Of a stretch of DNA of 64,000 nucleotides, positions 26,548-34,985 are shown one piece after another (within the stretch, counting starts at the first letter, position 1; every line of letters begins with the position of its first letter). The notes below the pieces were generated by a model, which was given only the letters and a program-made list of their open reading frames with translations, was not told the DNA's origin and did no database searches. Source of the DNA: an uncultured Bacteroidales bacterium (lineage in GTDB: Bacteria > Bacteroidota > Bacteroidia > Bacteroidales > Muribaculaceae). The DNA lies in contig CACYGX010000005.1 in the NCBI GenBank assembly GCA_902774055.1, forward strand, positions 281,420-345,419, read 5' to 3'. A program made the translations under genes and the position numbers.

Positions 26548-26960
26548 GAGAAATCGAGAAAATATTATTGTGCAGGAAAAAACGTCGGAGATGTTGGCGG
26601 TTCGAAGAACCGATTTCAATGATAAAGACCATGCAAGAACCTCGGAGAGGTTCGCAGCTTGGTCGCAGTACTGAATGAGGCAAGTGCCTCGAAGAGGACC
26701 ACACACTCCAGGCTAGGGAAATGTCGCAGTTAGTGGCCCCTTTCAGGGCCCGTTATTACTGTCCTGACGGTCCCCAGGCTACACAGACCTCCGGCCTGTG
26801 CACCCTGGGGTTTGTGCAATTCAAGGCCGCTGGCCTTGTGCAGGCCTTCGACCTGCTTGGACACAACAATCGCAATTAATGACTTCACATCGTGTCTCAA
26901 TGCAGAAAACAGGAGAAATCGAGAAAATATCAGTGTCCAGGAAAAAACATTGGAGATGTT
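26548..26960 (+). repeat. Imperfect 48-base direct repeat pair
   Basis: Copies at 26548-26595 and 26913-26960 share GAGAAATCGAGAAAATAT, CAGGAAAAAAC and GGAGATGTT with a few substitutions and no gaps. They bracket the hairpin-rich stretch and may mark the ends of an inserted non-coding element. Confidence 0.75.
26640..26870. repeat. String of GC-rich hairpins
   Basis: Successive hairpins include CAAGGCC-gct-GGCCTTG, GCAGG-ccttcga-CCTGC, and a nested stem combining CCCCAGG/CCCTGGGG with CACAG/CTGTG. The regular reuse of short GGCC arms suggests a structured RNA or a composite repeat rather than coding sequence. Confidence 0.55.
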
Positions 26961-27020
26961 TTTATCGGACATCCTGATGTTTTTTATAGTACCTTCGGTT
27001 CTTGTGATCGGGAGTAGGTA

Positions 27021-27045
27021 CGGCCACGCCAAGGCGAGGCCCTAC
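27021..27045 (+). repeat. Copy of the dispersed palindromic repeat
   Basis: Fourth copy of the GGCCACGCCAAGGCGAGGCC palindrome. It is followed by ACAAGCATTCGAAC, closely matching the sequence after the 20666 copy. Confidence 0.75.
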
Positions 27046-27214
27046 AAGCATTCGAACCGACAACATCGATGTGTTCCATAGGCACCAATTGGTTTTTATG
27101 CACTTTTTGATTTCTCGGGCGCTAGGCCGATTAAAACCGCGTCAAGGGGGAGTTTTGCAGCACCTGCCTGGCTGTCGTTGGCCTCCACAAAACTCAAAAA
27201 AAGGGTTAAAAGTA

Positions 27215-27247
27215 TTGACAAGGGCCGCTCGATGTTGTATTTTTGCA
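27215..27247 (+). promoter_or_regulatory. Promoter of the DUF3098-uppP-truB-queA unit
   Basis: TTGACA (27215-27220) and TATTTTTGC (27239-27247) are separated by 18 bases. The leader of about 70 bases contains a heptamer array just before the DUF3098 ATG. Confidence 0.65.
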
Positions 27248-27293
27248 CCAAATTGCGGAACTATGTGCTATAGCGCGCTATTACCGCAACCGC

Positions 27294-27321
27294 AAACTAG
27301 GGACTTAAACTAGAAACTATT
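27294..27321 (+). repeat. Heptamer array upstream of the DUF3098 gene
   Basis: Degenerate units around AAACTA, GGGACTT, AAACTA and GAAACTA lie directly before TTAAAATG. The orientation is the same as in the other arrays, sense to the downstream gene. Confidence 0.7.
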
Positions 27322-27324
27322 AAA

Positions 27325-27588
27325 ATGGCTAAAGAAGAAAAGAAAGCACAAGTTGAGAACAAGGAGAAGGGCAAAGTGTCCTATCCGTTAACAAAAATCA
27401 ATTTCATTCTTATGGGCGTCTGCCTGCTGTTGATCATCATTGGCTTCTGGCTGATGACGGGTGATGCCAATGTGGGCGAAACGTTCAACAAGAACCTGTT
27501 TGAGAGCAGCCGTGTCACCACGGGCCCGATTATCGCCTTCCTGGGCTTTGTGCTCATGGCATTCGCCATTATTTACCGCAAGAAATAG
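27325..27588 (+). CDS. DUF3098 family membrane protein
   Basis: An 87-residue protein with a charged N-terminus and two membrane helices (KINFILMGVCLLLIIIGFWL and GPIIAFLGFVLMAFAIIY), the layout of DUF3098. In Bacteroidota this gene commonly lies between ftsX and uppP. Here ftsX is absent and the gene is first in the unit, behind its own promoter. The function is unknown; the usual neighbours suggest a cell-envelope or division role. Confidence 0.85.
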   Translation: MAKEEKKAQVENKEKGKVSYPLTKINFILMGVCLLLIIIGFWLMTGDANVGETFNKNLFESSRVTTGPIIAFLGFVLMAFAIIYRKK

Positions 27589-27623
27589 GGTTTATTTAGG
27601 CTTTAGGTTTTAGGCTTGATTAT

Positions 27624-27728
27624 CAAACAACTAAAACAACTATGAACAATAGTAACAACATTTTTAGTTTTAAGTTGTATATGTTGTTGTTTGTTGTTCA
27701 AGTTGTTTGAAAAACTGAAAACTGAGAT
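27624..27728 (+). repeat. Long imperfect hairpin between the DUF3098 gene and uppP
   Basis: CAAACAACT (27624-27632) pairs with AGTTGTTTG (27701-27709), and further AACAAC/GTTGTT pairing lies inside. A 22-codon frame (27642-27710, MNNSNNIFSFKLYMLLFVVQ...) lies within it. Two AAAACTG-type heptamers follow just before the uppP ATG. It could be an attenuator or mRNA-processing element. Confidence 0.5.
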
Positions 27729-28544
27729 ATGGATTGGATTCAAGCGCTGATTCTGGGTATTGTCCAGGGTCTTACCGAATACCTGCCCGTGAGCAGTAGC
27801 GGCCATCTGGCGATTGGCAGTTACCTGTTTGGCATCGAGGGCGCCGACAACTTGGCGTTCACGGTGCTGGTGCATGTCGCTACCATTCTCAGCACCTTTG
27901 TCGTGTTGTGGAGCGAGATTGACTGGATTTTAAAGGGTCTGTTCAAGTTCAAGATGAACGACGAGACGAAGTATTTCCTCAACATCCTGGTGTCGATGAT
28001 TCCCGTGGGCATCGTCGGCCTGTTCTTTAAGGACAAGGTCGAGGAGATATTCGGCAGCGGCCTGCTCATCGTGGGTTGCATGCTGTTGCTCACTGCCGCC
28101 TTGTTGATCTTCTCCTACTATGCCAAACCGCGTCCCAAGGAGAAAATCTCGTGGAAGGACGCCTTTATCATCGGCATCGCACAGGCGTGTGCCGTGATGC
28201 CGGGCCTGTCGCGCTCGGGTAGCACCATCGCTACGGGTCTGTTGCTGGGCAACAAGAAGGAGTCGCTCGCACAGTTCTCGTTCCTGATGGTCATCCCGCC
28301 CATCCTGGGTGAAGCCTTGCTCGATGTGCTCAAGGCCGTCAAGGGCGAGGAAGCCTTTGGTGGCATCGACACGTTGCCGCTGATTGTGGGCTTCGTGGCC
28401 GCCTTTGTTGCCGGCTGCCTGGCTTGCAAGTGGATGATCAACATCGTCAAGAAGGGCAAACTCGTGTGGTTTGGCGTCTATTGCATCGTCGCTGGCCTTG
28501 TTGCCATCGCCTTGTCGCAACTGATGCCCGCCCCCGCCCTGTAA
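27729..28544 (+). CDS. uppP: Undecaprenyl-diphosphatase UppP (BacA)
   Basis: A 271-residue polytopic inner-membrane enzyme that dephosphorylates undecaprenyl diphosphate to recycle the lipid carrier for peptidoglycan and other glycans. Family motifs are visible: [20 protein letters not shown] at the N-terminus (E and SSSGH region) and [14 protein letters not shown] near residue 160. About eight hydrophobic segments are seen. It is co-directional with the DUF3098 gene, truB and queA, a common Bacteroidota gene order. Confidence 0.95.
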   Translation: MDWIQALILGIVQGLTEYLPVSSSGHLAIGSYLFGIEGADNLAFTVLVHVATILSTFVVLWSEIDWILKGLFKFKMNDETKYFLNILVSMIPVGIVGLFFKDKVEEIFGSGLLIVGCMLLLTAALLIFSYYAKPRPKEKISWKDAFIIGIAQACAVMPGLSRSGSTIATGLLLGNKKESLAQFSFLMVIPPILGEALLDVLKAVKGEEAFGGIDTLPLIVGFVAAFVAGCLACKWMINIVKKGKLVWFGVYCIVAGLVAIALSQLMPAPAL

Positions 28545-28572
28545 GGGATAAAAGATAATAGATGGCTGATGC

Positions 28573-28608
28573 CAGCTAGGGACTAGAAACTAAGGACTAG
28601 GGACTTAA
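28573..28608 (+). repeat. Heptamer array upstream of truB
   Basis: The run AGCTAGG, GACTAGA, AACTAAG, GACTAGG, GACTTAA is in 7-base register and ends 3 bases before the truB ATG. It belongs to the same family as the arrays at 19202, 40184 and 57042. Confidence 0.8.
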
Positions 28609-28611
28609 ACA

Positions 28612-29463
28612 ATGCTTAACCCGATAGAAGGCGAAATATTCTGTATCGACAAGCCGCTCAGGATGACCTCCTTTGCCGCGGTCAAGAAGGTGCGTGCCGT
28701 CTTGCGCACCCACTTGAAGACGCGTAGCGTCAAGGTGGGCCACGCCGGCACCCTCGACCCGCTGGCGACGGGCGTGCTGCTGCTGTGCACAGGCCATGCC
28801 ACCAAGCGCATCGATGAGTTGCAGGCGGGTGTCAAGGAATATATCGCCGACCTGAGGTTGGGCGCCACCACGCCCAGCTTTGACCTGGAGACCGAGGTGG
28901 ATGCCACCTATGAGTGGCAGCACATCGACCGCAACCTTATCGACCGCGTGCTGCAGGAGCAGTTCACGGGTAGCATCGAACAGGTGCCGCCCTCGTTCTC
29001 GGCCTGCAAGATCGACGGCAAACCCGCCTACAAACTGGCGCGTAAGGGACAGGACGTGGAAATCCGCCCCAAGACGCTTGTCATCGACGAGATTGAGGTC
29101 TTGCATTGCGGCTTGCCCGAGGAGCCTACGCTCCAAATACGCGTGGTGTGCAGCAAGGGTACCTATATTCGCGCCTTGGCCCGCGACATTGGCGTGGCCC
29201 TGGGCAGCGGTGCCCACTTGACTGCCCTGCGCCGCACCCGTGTGGGCGACATCACCATCGACAAGTGCCTCACCCTTGAGCAACTGGTCGAGAAACTCGA
29301 TGGTGAGACCTACGTTTCGCCCGAACAGGCTGCCGCCGAACGGCTGGAGCGTGAGCGCCAGGAGAACCGTGAGCGCGCTGCCCGTCAAAAGGCAGAACGT
29401 GCCGCCCGCCAACAAGCGAAAAAATGTGATGTCCCACCCAAACGGACTTCACAGATCAAATAA
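28612..29463 (+). CDS. truB: tRNA pseudouridine-55 synthase TruB
   Basis: A 283-residue enzyme that forms pseudouridine 55 in the T-loop of tRNAs. The catalytic aspartate lies in GHAGTLDPLATGVL (about residue 48). Other family motifs are KEYIADLRLGATT, QVPPSFSACKIDG, KPAYKLARKG and GTYIRALARDIG. The last 35 residues (ERERQENRERAARQK...) are highly charged and form a basic tail beyond the usual core. The gene follows uppP and precedes queA, so two tRNA-modification genes share one unit. Confidence 0.95.
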   Translation: MLNPIEGEIFCIDKPLRMTSFAAVKKVRAVLRTHLKTRSVKVGHAGTLDPLATGVLLLCTGHATKRIDELQAGVKEYIADLRLGATTPSFDLETEVDATYEWQHIDRNLIDRVLQEQFTGSIEQVPPSFSACKIDGKPAYKLARKGQDVEIRPKTLVIDEIEVLHCGLPEEPTLQIRVVCSKGTYIRALARDIGVALGSGAHLTALRRTRVGDITIDKCLTLEQLVEKLDGETYVSPEQAAAERLERERQENRERAARQKAERAARQQAKKCDVPPKRTSQIK

Positions 29464-29551
29464 AGACACAAAACCAATCATAACCGTATCGCCTTAACGG
29501 CTTGGCTAAAGGCCAATAAGGCAATGCAAACCAACAACTTATAAATAATAT

Positions 29552-30607
29552 ATGAAACTTTCAGAATTCAATACCAAGATGCCTGAGGAGCTCATTGCCT
29601 CCTATCCTGCTCCCGTGCGTGACGAGTCTCGACTGATGGTGTTGCACAAGCGCAGTAACCAGATTGAGCATCGCGTGTTCAAGGAGATTCTTGAGTATTT
29701 CAACCCCCATGACATGTTTGTGTTCAACGATACCCAGGTGTTCCCTGCCAAATTGTTCGGCAACAAGGAAAAGACGGGCGCCCGCATCGAGGTGTTCCTG
29801 CTCAGGGAGTTGAACCCCAACAACAAACTGTGGGACGTGCTCGTGGAACCTGCCCGCAAGATACGCATCGGCAACAAGCTGTACTTTGGCTTGGACGACT
29901 CGATGGTGGCCGAGGTCATCGACAATACGACTTCTCGCGGCCGCACCCTGCGTTTCCTCTATGACGGCGACCATGACCAGTTCAAGAAGGACCTGTATAA
30001 CCTGGGTCACACGCCGTTGCCCTATTACATCCAGCGCGATGCCGAGCCCGAGGATGCCGAGCGTTATCAGACCATCTTCGCCAGCAAGGAAGGTGCCGTG
30101 GTGGCTCCCGCCGCCGGCCTGCACTTCTCGCGCGAATTGATGCGCCGCATGGAGATCCGGGACATTGACCGTGACTTCATCACGATGCATGTCAGCCTGG
30201 GCAGTTACCGCGACATCGATGTTGAGGACTTGACCAAGCACCGCATGGACAGTGAGGAGATGGATGTGAGCGTCGAACTGGCCGAGAAAGTTAACGCCCT
30301 GCGCGATGGTGGCAACAAGGTGTGCGCTATTGGCACGTCGGTTTTGCGCGCCTTTGAGACCTGCGTGGGTATGAATGGCCACATCAAGCCCTATGGCGGA
30401 TGGAGCAACAAATTCTTGTTCCCGCCCTACGAGTGCACGACCTGTGACGCCCTGGTGACCAACTTCCACATGCCTTACTCCATCATGCTGATGGCACAGG
30501 CCTCGTTTGGTGGCTATGAACAGACGATGAACGCCTATCAGGTAGCCATCGAGGAGAAATACCGCTTTGGCGCCTACGGCGACGCAATGCTCATCCTGAA
30601 CGATTAA
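29552..30607 (+). CDS. queA: S-adenosylmethionine:tRNA ribosyltransferase-isomerase QueA
   Basis: A 351-residue enzyme that transfers and isomerises the ribosyl part of S-adenosylmethionine onto preQ1-modified tRNA, giving epoxyqueuosine. The family pattern is clear: LIASYPAPVRDESRLMV, FVFNDTQVFPAKLFG, PLPYYIQR, YQTIFASKEGAVVAPAAGLH and TNFHMPYSIMLM near the C-terminus. Length is normal. It is the last gene of the DUF3098-uppP-truB-queA unit. No terminator is obvious in the 106 bases before sdhC, which has its own promoter box. Confidence 0.95.
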   Translation: MKLSEFNTKMPEELIASYPAPVRDESRLMVLHKRSNQIEHRVFKEILEYFNPHDMFVFNDTQVFPAKLFGNKEKTGARIEVFLLRELNPNNKLWDVLVEPARKIRIGNKLYFGLDDSMVAEVIDNTTSRGRTLRFLYDGDHDQFKKDLYNLGHTPLPYYIQRDAEPEDAERYQTIFASKEGAVVAPAAGLHFSRELMRRMEIRDIDRDFITMHVSLGSYRDIDVEDLTKHRMDSEEMDVSVELAEKVNALRDGGNKVCAIGTSVLRAFETCVGMNGHIKPYGGWSNKFLFPPYECTTCDALVTNFHMPYSIMLMAQASFGGYEQTMNAYQVAIEEKYRFGAYGDAMLILND

Positions 30608-30643
30608 TATTCATTTTTTAGACTTAAAAGTGAAATTTTTTAT

Positions 30644-30652
30644 TATCTTTGC
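30644..30652 (+). promoter_or_regulatory. Promoter -7 box of sdhCAB
   Basis: TATCTTTGC followed by AGGATATTG, 62 bases before the sdhC ATG, in an AT-rich region. It matches the -7 consensus; the -33 box is not clear. Confidence 0.6.
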
Positions 30653-30713
30653 AGGATATTGTAAAAATTAACAAAATAACAAATCAATTAATAACTAAAA
30701 AATCATCAATTTT

Positions 30714-31382
30714 ATGTGGTTAACTAATTCATCTGTAGGACGCAAGGTTGTGATGTCGGTAACCGGCCTCTTCCTTGTCCTATTCGTCACATTCCATGCG
30801 CTGATGAATGCGGTGGCAATCATTTCCTTTGAGGCTTATGATGCCATCTGTGAGTTCCTCGGTGCCAACTGGTATGCTGTGCTGGGCACTCTCGTGCTCG
30901 CTGGTGGCTTTGCGATTCACATCATCTACGCCTTCTGGCTCACATTGCAGAACCGCAAGGCTCGCGGTAACAACCGCTATGCTGTGACTACTAAGCCCAA
31001 GGATGTCGAGTGGGCATCACAGAACATGCTCGTCCTCGGTATCATCGTTTGCTGCTTCCTGATTCTGCACCTCGTGCAGTTCTGGGCCAAGATGCAGCTG
31101 CCCGAACTCATGGGAGAGCACATCATGAGGGGCCAGGATTACCTGCAGGCTACCTTCAGCCAGTGGTGGGTACTTCCCGTTTACCTCATCGGTTTTGCCG
31201 CCCTGTGGTTCCACATCAGCCACGGTTTCTGGAGCGCATTCCAGACGCTGGGTACCGCTAACGACAAGTGGATTCCCCGTTGGCAGTGCATCTCGAAGTG
31301 GTGGGCTAGCATCGTGTTTATCCTGTTTGCTGTAGAAGCCATCTATTTCACGCTTCACTTCACTGGCGTTATCAATTGCTAA
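30714..31382 (+). CDS. sdhC: Succinate dehydrogenase/fumarate reductase cytochrome b subunit
   Basis: A 222-residue inner-membrane subunit with five hydrophobic segments, which would anchor the flavoprotein and iron-sulfur subunits and hold b-type haems. It starts WLTNSSVGRKVVMSVTGLFL, typical of the b558-type SdhC of Bacteroidota. Several histidines lie in or near membrane helices (FHALMN, HIIYAFW, HLVQFW, HISHGF), consistent with di-haem ligation. In gut Bacteroidales this complex usually works as a fumarate reductase in succinate and propionate formation. It is the first gene of sdhCAB. Confidence 0.93.
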   Translation: MWLTNSSVGRKVVMSVTGLFLVLFVTFHALMNAVAIISFEAYDAICEFLGANWYAVLGTLVLAGGFAIHIIYAFWLTLQNRKARGNNRYAVTTKPKDVEWASQNMLVLGIIVCCFLILHLVQFWAKMQLPELMGEHIMRGQDYLQATFSQWWVLPVYLIGFAALWFHISHGFWSAFQTLGTANDKWIPRWQCISKWWASIVFILFAVEAIYFTLHFTGVINC

Positions 31383-31418
31383 TCGCTGAGTATTAACCCT
31401 TTAAAATTTGTAACACAA

Positions 31419-33425
31419 ATGGAAGAAACAAAAATCAACGCTCAGCCTATCGATTCCAAGATTCCCGAGGGACCCATCGCTGAGAAGTGGACCAACTATA
31501 AGGCTCACCAGAAACTCGTCAACCCCGCCAACAAGCGTAAACTCGACATCATCGTCGTGGGTACCGGTCTGGCAGGTGCGTCGGCAGCCGCCACGCTGGG
31601 CGAGATGGGCTTTAACGTATTGAACTTCTGCATCCAGGATTCACCCCGCCGTGCTCACTCAATCGCTGCACAGGGTGGTATCAACGCAGCCAAGAACTAT
31701 CAGAACGACGGTGACTCGGTTTACCGCTTGTTCTATGACACCGTCAAGGGTGGTGACTACCGTGCCCGCGAGGCCAACGTTTACCGCCTGGCCGAGGTGT
31801 CGAACAATATCATCGACCAGTGCGTGGCACAGGGTGTTCCCTTCGCTCGCGAGTATGGTGGCCTGCTTGCTAACCGTTCGTTCGGTGGCGCTCAGGTAAG
31901 CCGCACTTTCTACGCCAAGGGTCAGACTGGTCAACAGCTGCTGCTCGGTGCTTACTCAAGCCTGAACCGCATGATCCATGCCGGCAAGGTAAAGAGCTAC
32001 AACCGCTATGAGATGCACGACGTGGTCATCATCGACGGCCGTGCCCGCGGTATCATCGCCAAGAACCTGGTGACTGGTAAGCTCGAGCGCTTTGCCGCCC
32101 ACGCTGTGGTTATCGCTACTGGTGGTTATGGTAACACCTACTTCCTGAGCACCAACGCTATGGGTTGCAACTGCTCGGCTGCTATGGCTTGCTATCGTCA
32201 TGGCGCTTACTTTGCTAATCCCGCCTACGTTCAGATTCACCCCACCTGCATCCCCGTGCATGGTGACAAGCAGTCCAAGCTGACGCTGATGAGTGAGTCG
32301 TTGCGTAACGACGGTCGCATCTGGGTGCCCAAGAACATCGAGGACGCCAAGAAGCTGCAGGCCGGACAAATCAAGGGCAGCGACATCCCCGAGGAGGAGC
32401 GCGACTACTATCTGGAGCGCAGGTATCCCGCCTTCGGTAACCTCGTGCCCCGTGACGTGGCCAGCCGCGCTGCCAAGGAGCGCTGCGACAAGGGTTATGG
32501 TGTGAACAACACCGGTAAGGCCGTATTCCTCGACTTCAGCGAGGCCATCAACCGCCTGGGTATCGACGTGATTCGCCAGCGCTACGGCAACCTGTTCGAC
32601 ATGTATGAGGAGATTACCGACGTCAATCCCGGTGAGCTCGCTAACGAGATCAACGGCGTGAAGTACTACAATCCCATGATGATTTATCCCGCCATCCACT
32701 ACACGATGGGCGGCATCTGGGTTGACTATGAGTTGCAGACCAGCATCAAGGGTCTGTTCGCCATCGGTGAGTGCAACTTCAGTGACCACGGCGCTAACCG
32801 CCTCGGTGCTTCGGCGCTGATGCAGGGTCTGGCCGACGGCTACTTCGTGCTGCCTTACACCATCCAGAACTACCTGAGCGACCAGATTACCGTGCCTCAC
32901 TTCTCGACCGACAGCCCCGAGTTTGACGCTGCCGAGAAGAAGGTACAGAAGAATCTCGATGACCTGATGGCTATCCAGGGCAAGCGCTCTGTCGATAGCA
33001 TCCACAAGGAGTTGGGTAACGTGATGTGGGACTATGTGGGCATGGCGCGCACCAAGGAGAGCCTTGAGACCGCATTGAAGAAACTTAAAGAGCTGCGCAA
33101 GGAATTTGAGACCAACCTGTTCATCCCCGGCACCCAAGAGGGCATGAACGTCGAGTTGGACAAGGCCTTCCGACTGCGTGACTTCATCACCATGGGCGAG
33201 CTGATTGCCTATGACGCACTGAACCGTCACGAGAGCTGCGGTGGCCACTTCCGCGAGGAGCATCAGACCGAGGAAGGCGAGGCTAAGCGCGACGACGAGA
33301 ACTTCTTCTATGTCGCCTGCTGGAAGTACAACGGCAACGATGAGACCGCTCCCACGCTCATCAAGGAGCCGCTCCACTACGAGGGTTTGGCGTCAGAAGG
33401 ACGCTCATGCCACGGGTGGCTTTGA
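31419..33425 (+). CDS. sdhA: Succinate dehydrogenase/fumarate reductase flavoprotein subunit; altered C-terminus
   Basis: A 668-residue FAD-containing catalytic subunit. FAD-binding [13 protein letters not shown] (about 48-60), the covalent-FAD region [14 protein letters not shown] and the active-site segment HPTCIPVHG are intact. The last normal residues are KEPLHYE. The frame then runs out of phase through the 5' part of sdhB, adding [13 protein letters not shown] before TGA. In related Bacteroidales a separate stop, spacer and sdhB start occur here (family knowledge). The main catalytic domains are unaffected, so the protein could be functional with an odd tail. Confidence 0.9.
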   Translation: MEETKINAQPIDSKIPEGPIAEKWTNYKAHQKLVNPANKRKLDIIVVGTGLAGASAAATLGEMGFNVLNFCIQDSPRRAHSIAAQGGINAAKNYQNDGDSVYRLFYDTVKGGDYRAREANVYRLAEVSNNIIDQCVAQGVPFAREYGGLLANRSFGGAQVSRTFYAKGQTGQQLLLGAYSSLNRMIHAGKVKSYNRYEMHDVVIIDGRARGIIAKNLVTGKLERFAAHAVVIATGGYGNTYFLSTNAMGCNCSAAMACYRHGAYFANPAYVQIHPTCIPVHGDKQSKLTLMSESLRNDGRIWVPKNIEDAKKLQAGQIKGSDIPEEERDYYLERRYPAFGNLVPRDVASRAAKERCDKGYGVNNTGKAVFLDFSEAINRLGIDVIRQRYGNLFDMYEEITDVNPGELANEINGVKYYNPMMIYPAIHYTMGGIWVDYELQTSIKGLFAIGECNFSDHGANRLGASALMQGLADGYFVLPYTIQNYLSDQITVPHFSTDSPEFDAAEKKVQKNLDDLMAIQGKRSVDSIHKELGNVMWDYVGMARTKESLETALKKLKELRKEFETNLFIPGTQEGMNVELDKAFRLRDFITMGELIAYDALNRHESCGGHFREEHQTEEGEAKRDDENFFYVACWKYNGNDETAPTLIKEPLHYEGLASEGRSCHGWL

Positions 33426-33435
33426 GACCTACGAG

Positions 33436-34110
33436 ATGCATGACATCCCCACCGACACTTCCTTCCTCGAGATGATGGACATCCTGAACGAGATGCTCAT
33501 CGAGAAGGGCGAGGAGCCTGTCACCTTTGACCACGACTGCCGTGAGGGTATCTGCGGCATGTGCTCGCTCTATGTTAACGGTCATCCCCACGGTCCTGCT
33601 ACCGGAGCAACCACTTGCCAGCTCTACATGCGCCGCTTCAAGGATGGTGACACCATCACCGTTGAGCCCTGGCGCTCGGCAGCTTTCCCCGTAATCAAGG
33701 ACTTGATGGTTAACCGCAATGCCTTTGACCAGATTCAGCAGGCTGGTGGCTACGTAAGCTTCCAGACCGGCGGTGCCCAGGATGCTAACGCTATCCCCAT
33801 CAGCAAGGAGGCCGCCGACGAGGCTATGGACAGCGCTACCTGCATCGGCTGCGGTGCCTGTGTGGCTGCCTGCAAGAATGGTTCGGCCATGCTGTTCCTC
33901 AGCGCCAAGGTGAGCCAGTTTGCATTGCTGCCCCAGGGCAAGGCCGAGGCCAAGCGCCGCGTGAAGGCTATGCTGGCCAAGATGGACGAGCTGGGCTTCG
34001 GTAACTGCACCAACACGGGTGCCTGTGCCGCCGAGTGCCCCAAGAACATCAAGCTGAGCAACATCGCCCGCTTGAACCGCGAGTTCCTGTGCGCCAAGTG
34101 CAGCGACTAA
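33436..34110 (+). CDS. sdhB: Succinate dehydrogenase/fumarate reductase iron-sulfur subunit, start missing or shortened
   Basis: The electron-transfer subunit. The 2Fe-2S ligands lie in [13 protein letters not shown] plus GATTC, and further clusters in [11 protein letters not shown] and [12 protein letters not shown]. SdhB-like sequence ([18 protein letters not shown]) is already present in this frame from 33382, overlapping the sdhA tail, but no normal start codon precedes it. The first in-frame ATG inside the homologous region is 33436, which would remove about 30 N-terminal residues; a GTG at 33241 lies deep in sdhA. Either about 30-100 bases were lost between the genes, or translation starts by re-initiation or frameshift. 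A strong terminator follows. Confidence 0.85.
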   Translation: MHDIPTDTSFLEMMDILNEMLIEKGEEPVTFDHDCREGICGMCSLYVNGHPHGPATGATTCQLYMRRFKDGDTITVEPWRSAAFPVIKDLMVNRNAFDQIQQAGGYVSFQTGGAQDANAIPISKEAADEAMDSATCIGCGACVAACKNGSAMLFLSAKVSQFALLPQGKAEAKRRVKAMLAKMDELGFGNCTNTGACAAECPKNIKLSNIARLNREFLCAKCSD

Positions 34111-34141
34111 GCCGCGATCAGTAAACAGTTCTATAGGATAT

Positions 34142-34180
34142 CATGCCGTGTGGCTCCAGAGCCATGCGGCATGTTGTTTT
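34142..34180 (+). terminator. sdhCAB terminator
   Basis: CATGCCG (34142-34148) with TGGCTC pairs with GAGCCA-tg-CGGCATG (34159-34173), followed by TTGTTTT, 32 bases after the sdhB stop. Confidence 0.85.
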
Positions 34181-34235
34181 ACTGCTGGTGGATTAAAAAA
34201 TCTCGCCAAATGGGGTGATTTTCTGAAAAATGCAC

Positions 34236-34244
34236 TATATTTGC
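34236..34244 (+). promoter_or_regulatory. Promoter -7 box of the GYF_2 gene
   Basis: TATATTTGC followed by AAGAG, 30 bases before the ATG at 34274. Good match to the -7 consensus. Confidence 0.65.
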
Positions 34245-34273
34245 AAGAGAATACTTTTAATATCTATTGAATT

Positions 34274-34960
34274 ATGAAATACTATATCGCAGAAAACGGC
34301 CAGCAGGTTGGACCCTTCGAGCCTAATGAATTACTGTTGCACGGATTAACGGTCAACTCGCTCGTGTGGTGCGAGGGAATGGCAAACTGGACCTCGGCAA
34401 GCCAAGTGCCTGAACTCATGGCCTTGCTCTCGGGGCAGACTTTCAACCCGGGGAATGTAGATACTCAGTTGCCCCCAGTGCCTCCCATGGGCCAGACCCC
34501 GCTGCCTCAGGTACCGCCCTTTGGTGGCACCCAACAGCCGCCCACACAGCCCACGACCACTGGAACCCCCTACGGCCCAGGTACGCCCAACCAACCCTAT
34601 GCACCGCCCCAATACGGCCCAAGCACTAACCAGACCAACCCGCAGCAGATCATGCCCAAGACTTGGCTCACCGAGTCGGTCATTGCCACCGTTGTGTGCT
34701 GTATGTGCTGCGGTGCGTCATACTTCGGCTTGATACCTGGTGCCATTGCTATCTTCAATGCCTGGGGCTCGAAGACTTGTTATACTAAGGGCGATATCAA
34801 CGGAGCGAATAAGAAATCGGCTTCGGCCAAGATGTGGTTCTACATCACGCTTATTGTGGGAGTGGTATTTACATTATACACTTCTTATCAGTTGATATCC
34901 AACCCGAACCTGATACAGGATATCCAGAACGGCAATTTCGGATACTTCTACCATATCTAG
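34274..34960 (+). CDS. GYF_2 (DUF4339) protein with CD225/dispanin-like membrane region
   Basis: A 228-residue membrane protein. Residues 1-55 (MKYYIAENGQQVGPFEPNEL ... VWCEGMANWTSASQVPEL) form a GYF_2/DUF4339 domain, a putative protein-binding module. Residues 60-130 form a proline/glutamine-rich linker. The C-terminus has two hydrophobic segments (VIATVVCCMCCGASYFGLIP and FYITLIVGVVFTLYTSY) around NAWGSKTCYTKGDINGANKK, the layout of CD225/dispanin domains. It is monocistronic. The role is unknown; such proteins are frequent in Bacteroidota and may act in membrane organisation. Confidence 0.8.
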   Translation: MKYYIAENGQQVGPFEPNELLLHGLTVNSLVWCEGMANWTSASQVPELMALLSGQTFNPGNVDTQLPPVPPMGQTPLPQVPPFGGTQQPPTQPTTTGTPYGPGTPNQPYAPPQYGPSTNQTNPQQIMPKTWLTESVIATVVCCMCCGASYFGLIPGAIAIFNAWGSKTCYTKGDINGANKKSASAKMWFYITLIVGVVFTLYTSYQLISNPNLIQDIQNGNFGYFYHI

Positions 34961-34985
34961 TAACGGAATCTCGACCCTGGGTGAA

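Larger units (their letters stand above)
26442..27324. other. 0.9 kb gene-free interval rich in hairpins and repeats
   Basis: It contains the terminator of the large gene (26495-26529), a 48-base direct repeat (26548-26595 and 26913-26960), a run of GGCC-based hairpins (about 26640-26870), a TTCGAA-containing inverted match (26590-26606 against 27052-27068), a palindromic repeat copy (27021-27045), an 8-base inverted repeat GAGTTTTG...CAAAACTC (27150-27195) and the promoter of the DUF3098 unit. Frames of 60-100 codons here encode no recognisable protein and overlap the hairpins. Confidence 0.7.

Noticed and set aside
26730-27313. Open frames of 80-100 codons in the hairpin-rich gap
   Set aside because: They run through inverted repeats and the palindromic element, lack promoter-to-start logic and show no protein-like conservation pattern; treated as non-coding.
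31956-33377. A 473-codon minus-strand frame opposite sdhA
   Set aside because: Composition is hydrophobic low-complexity typical of an antisense shadow, and the plus strand encodes an unmistakable flavoprotein.
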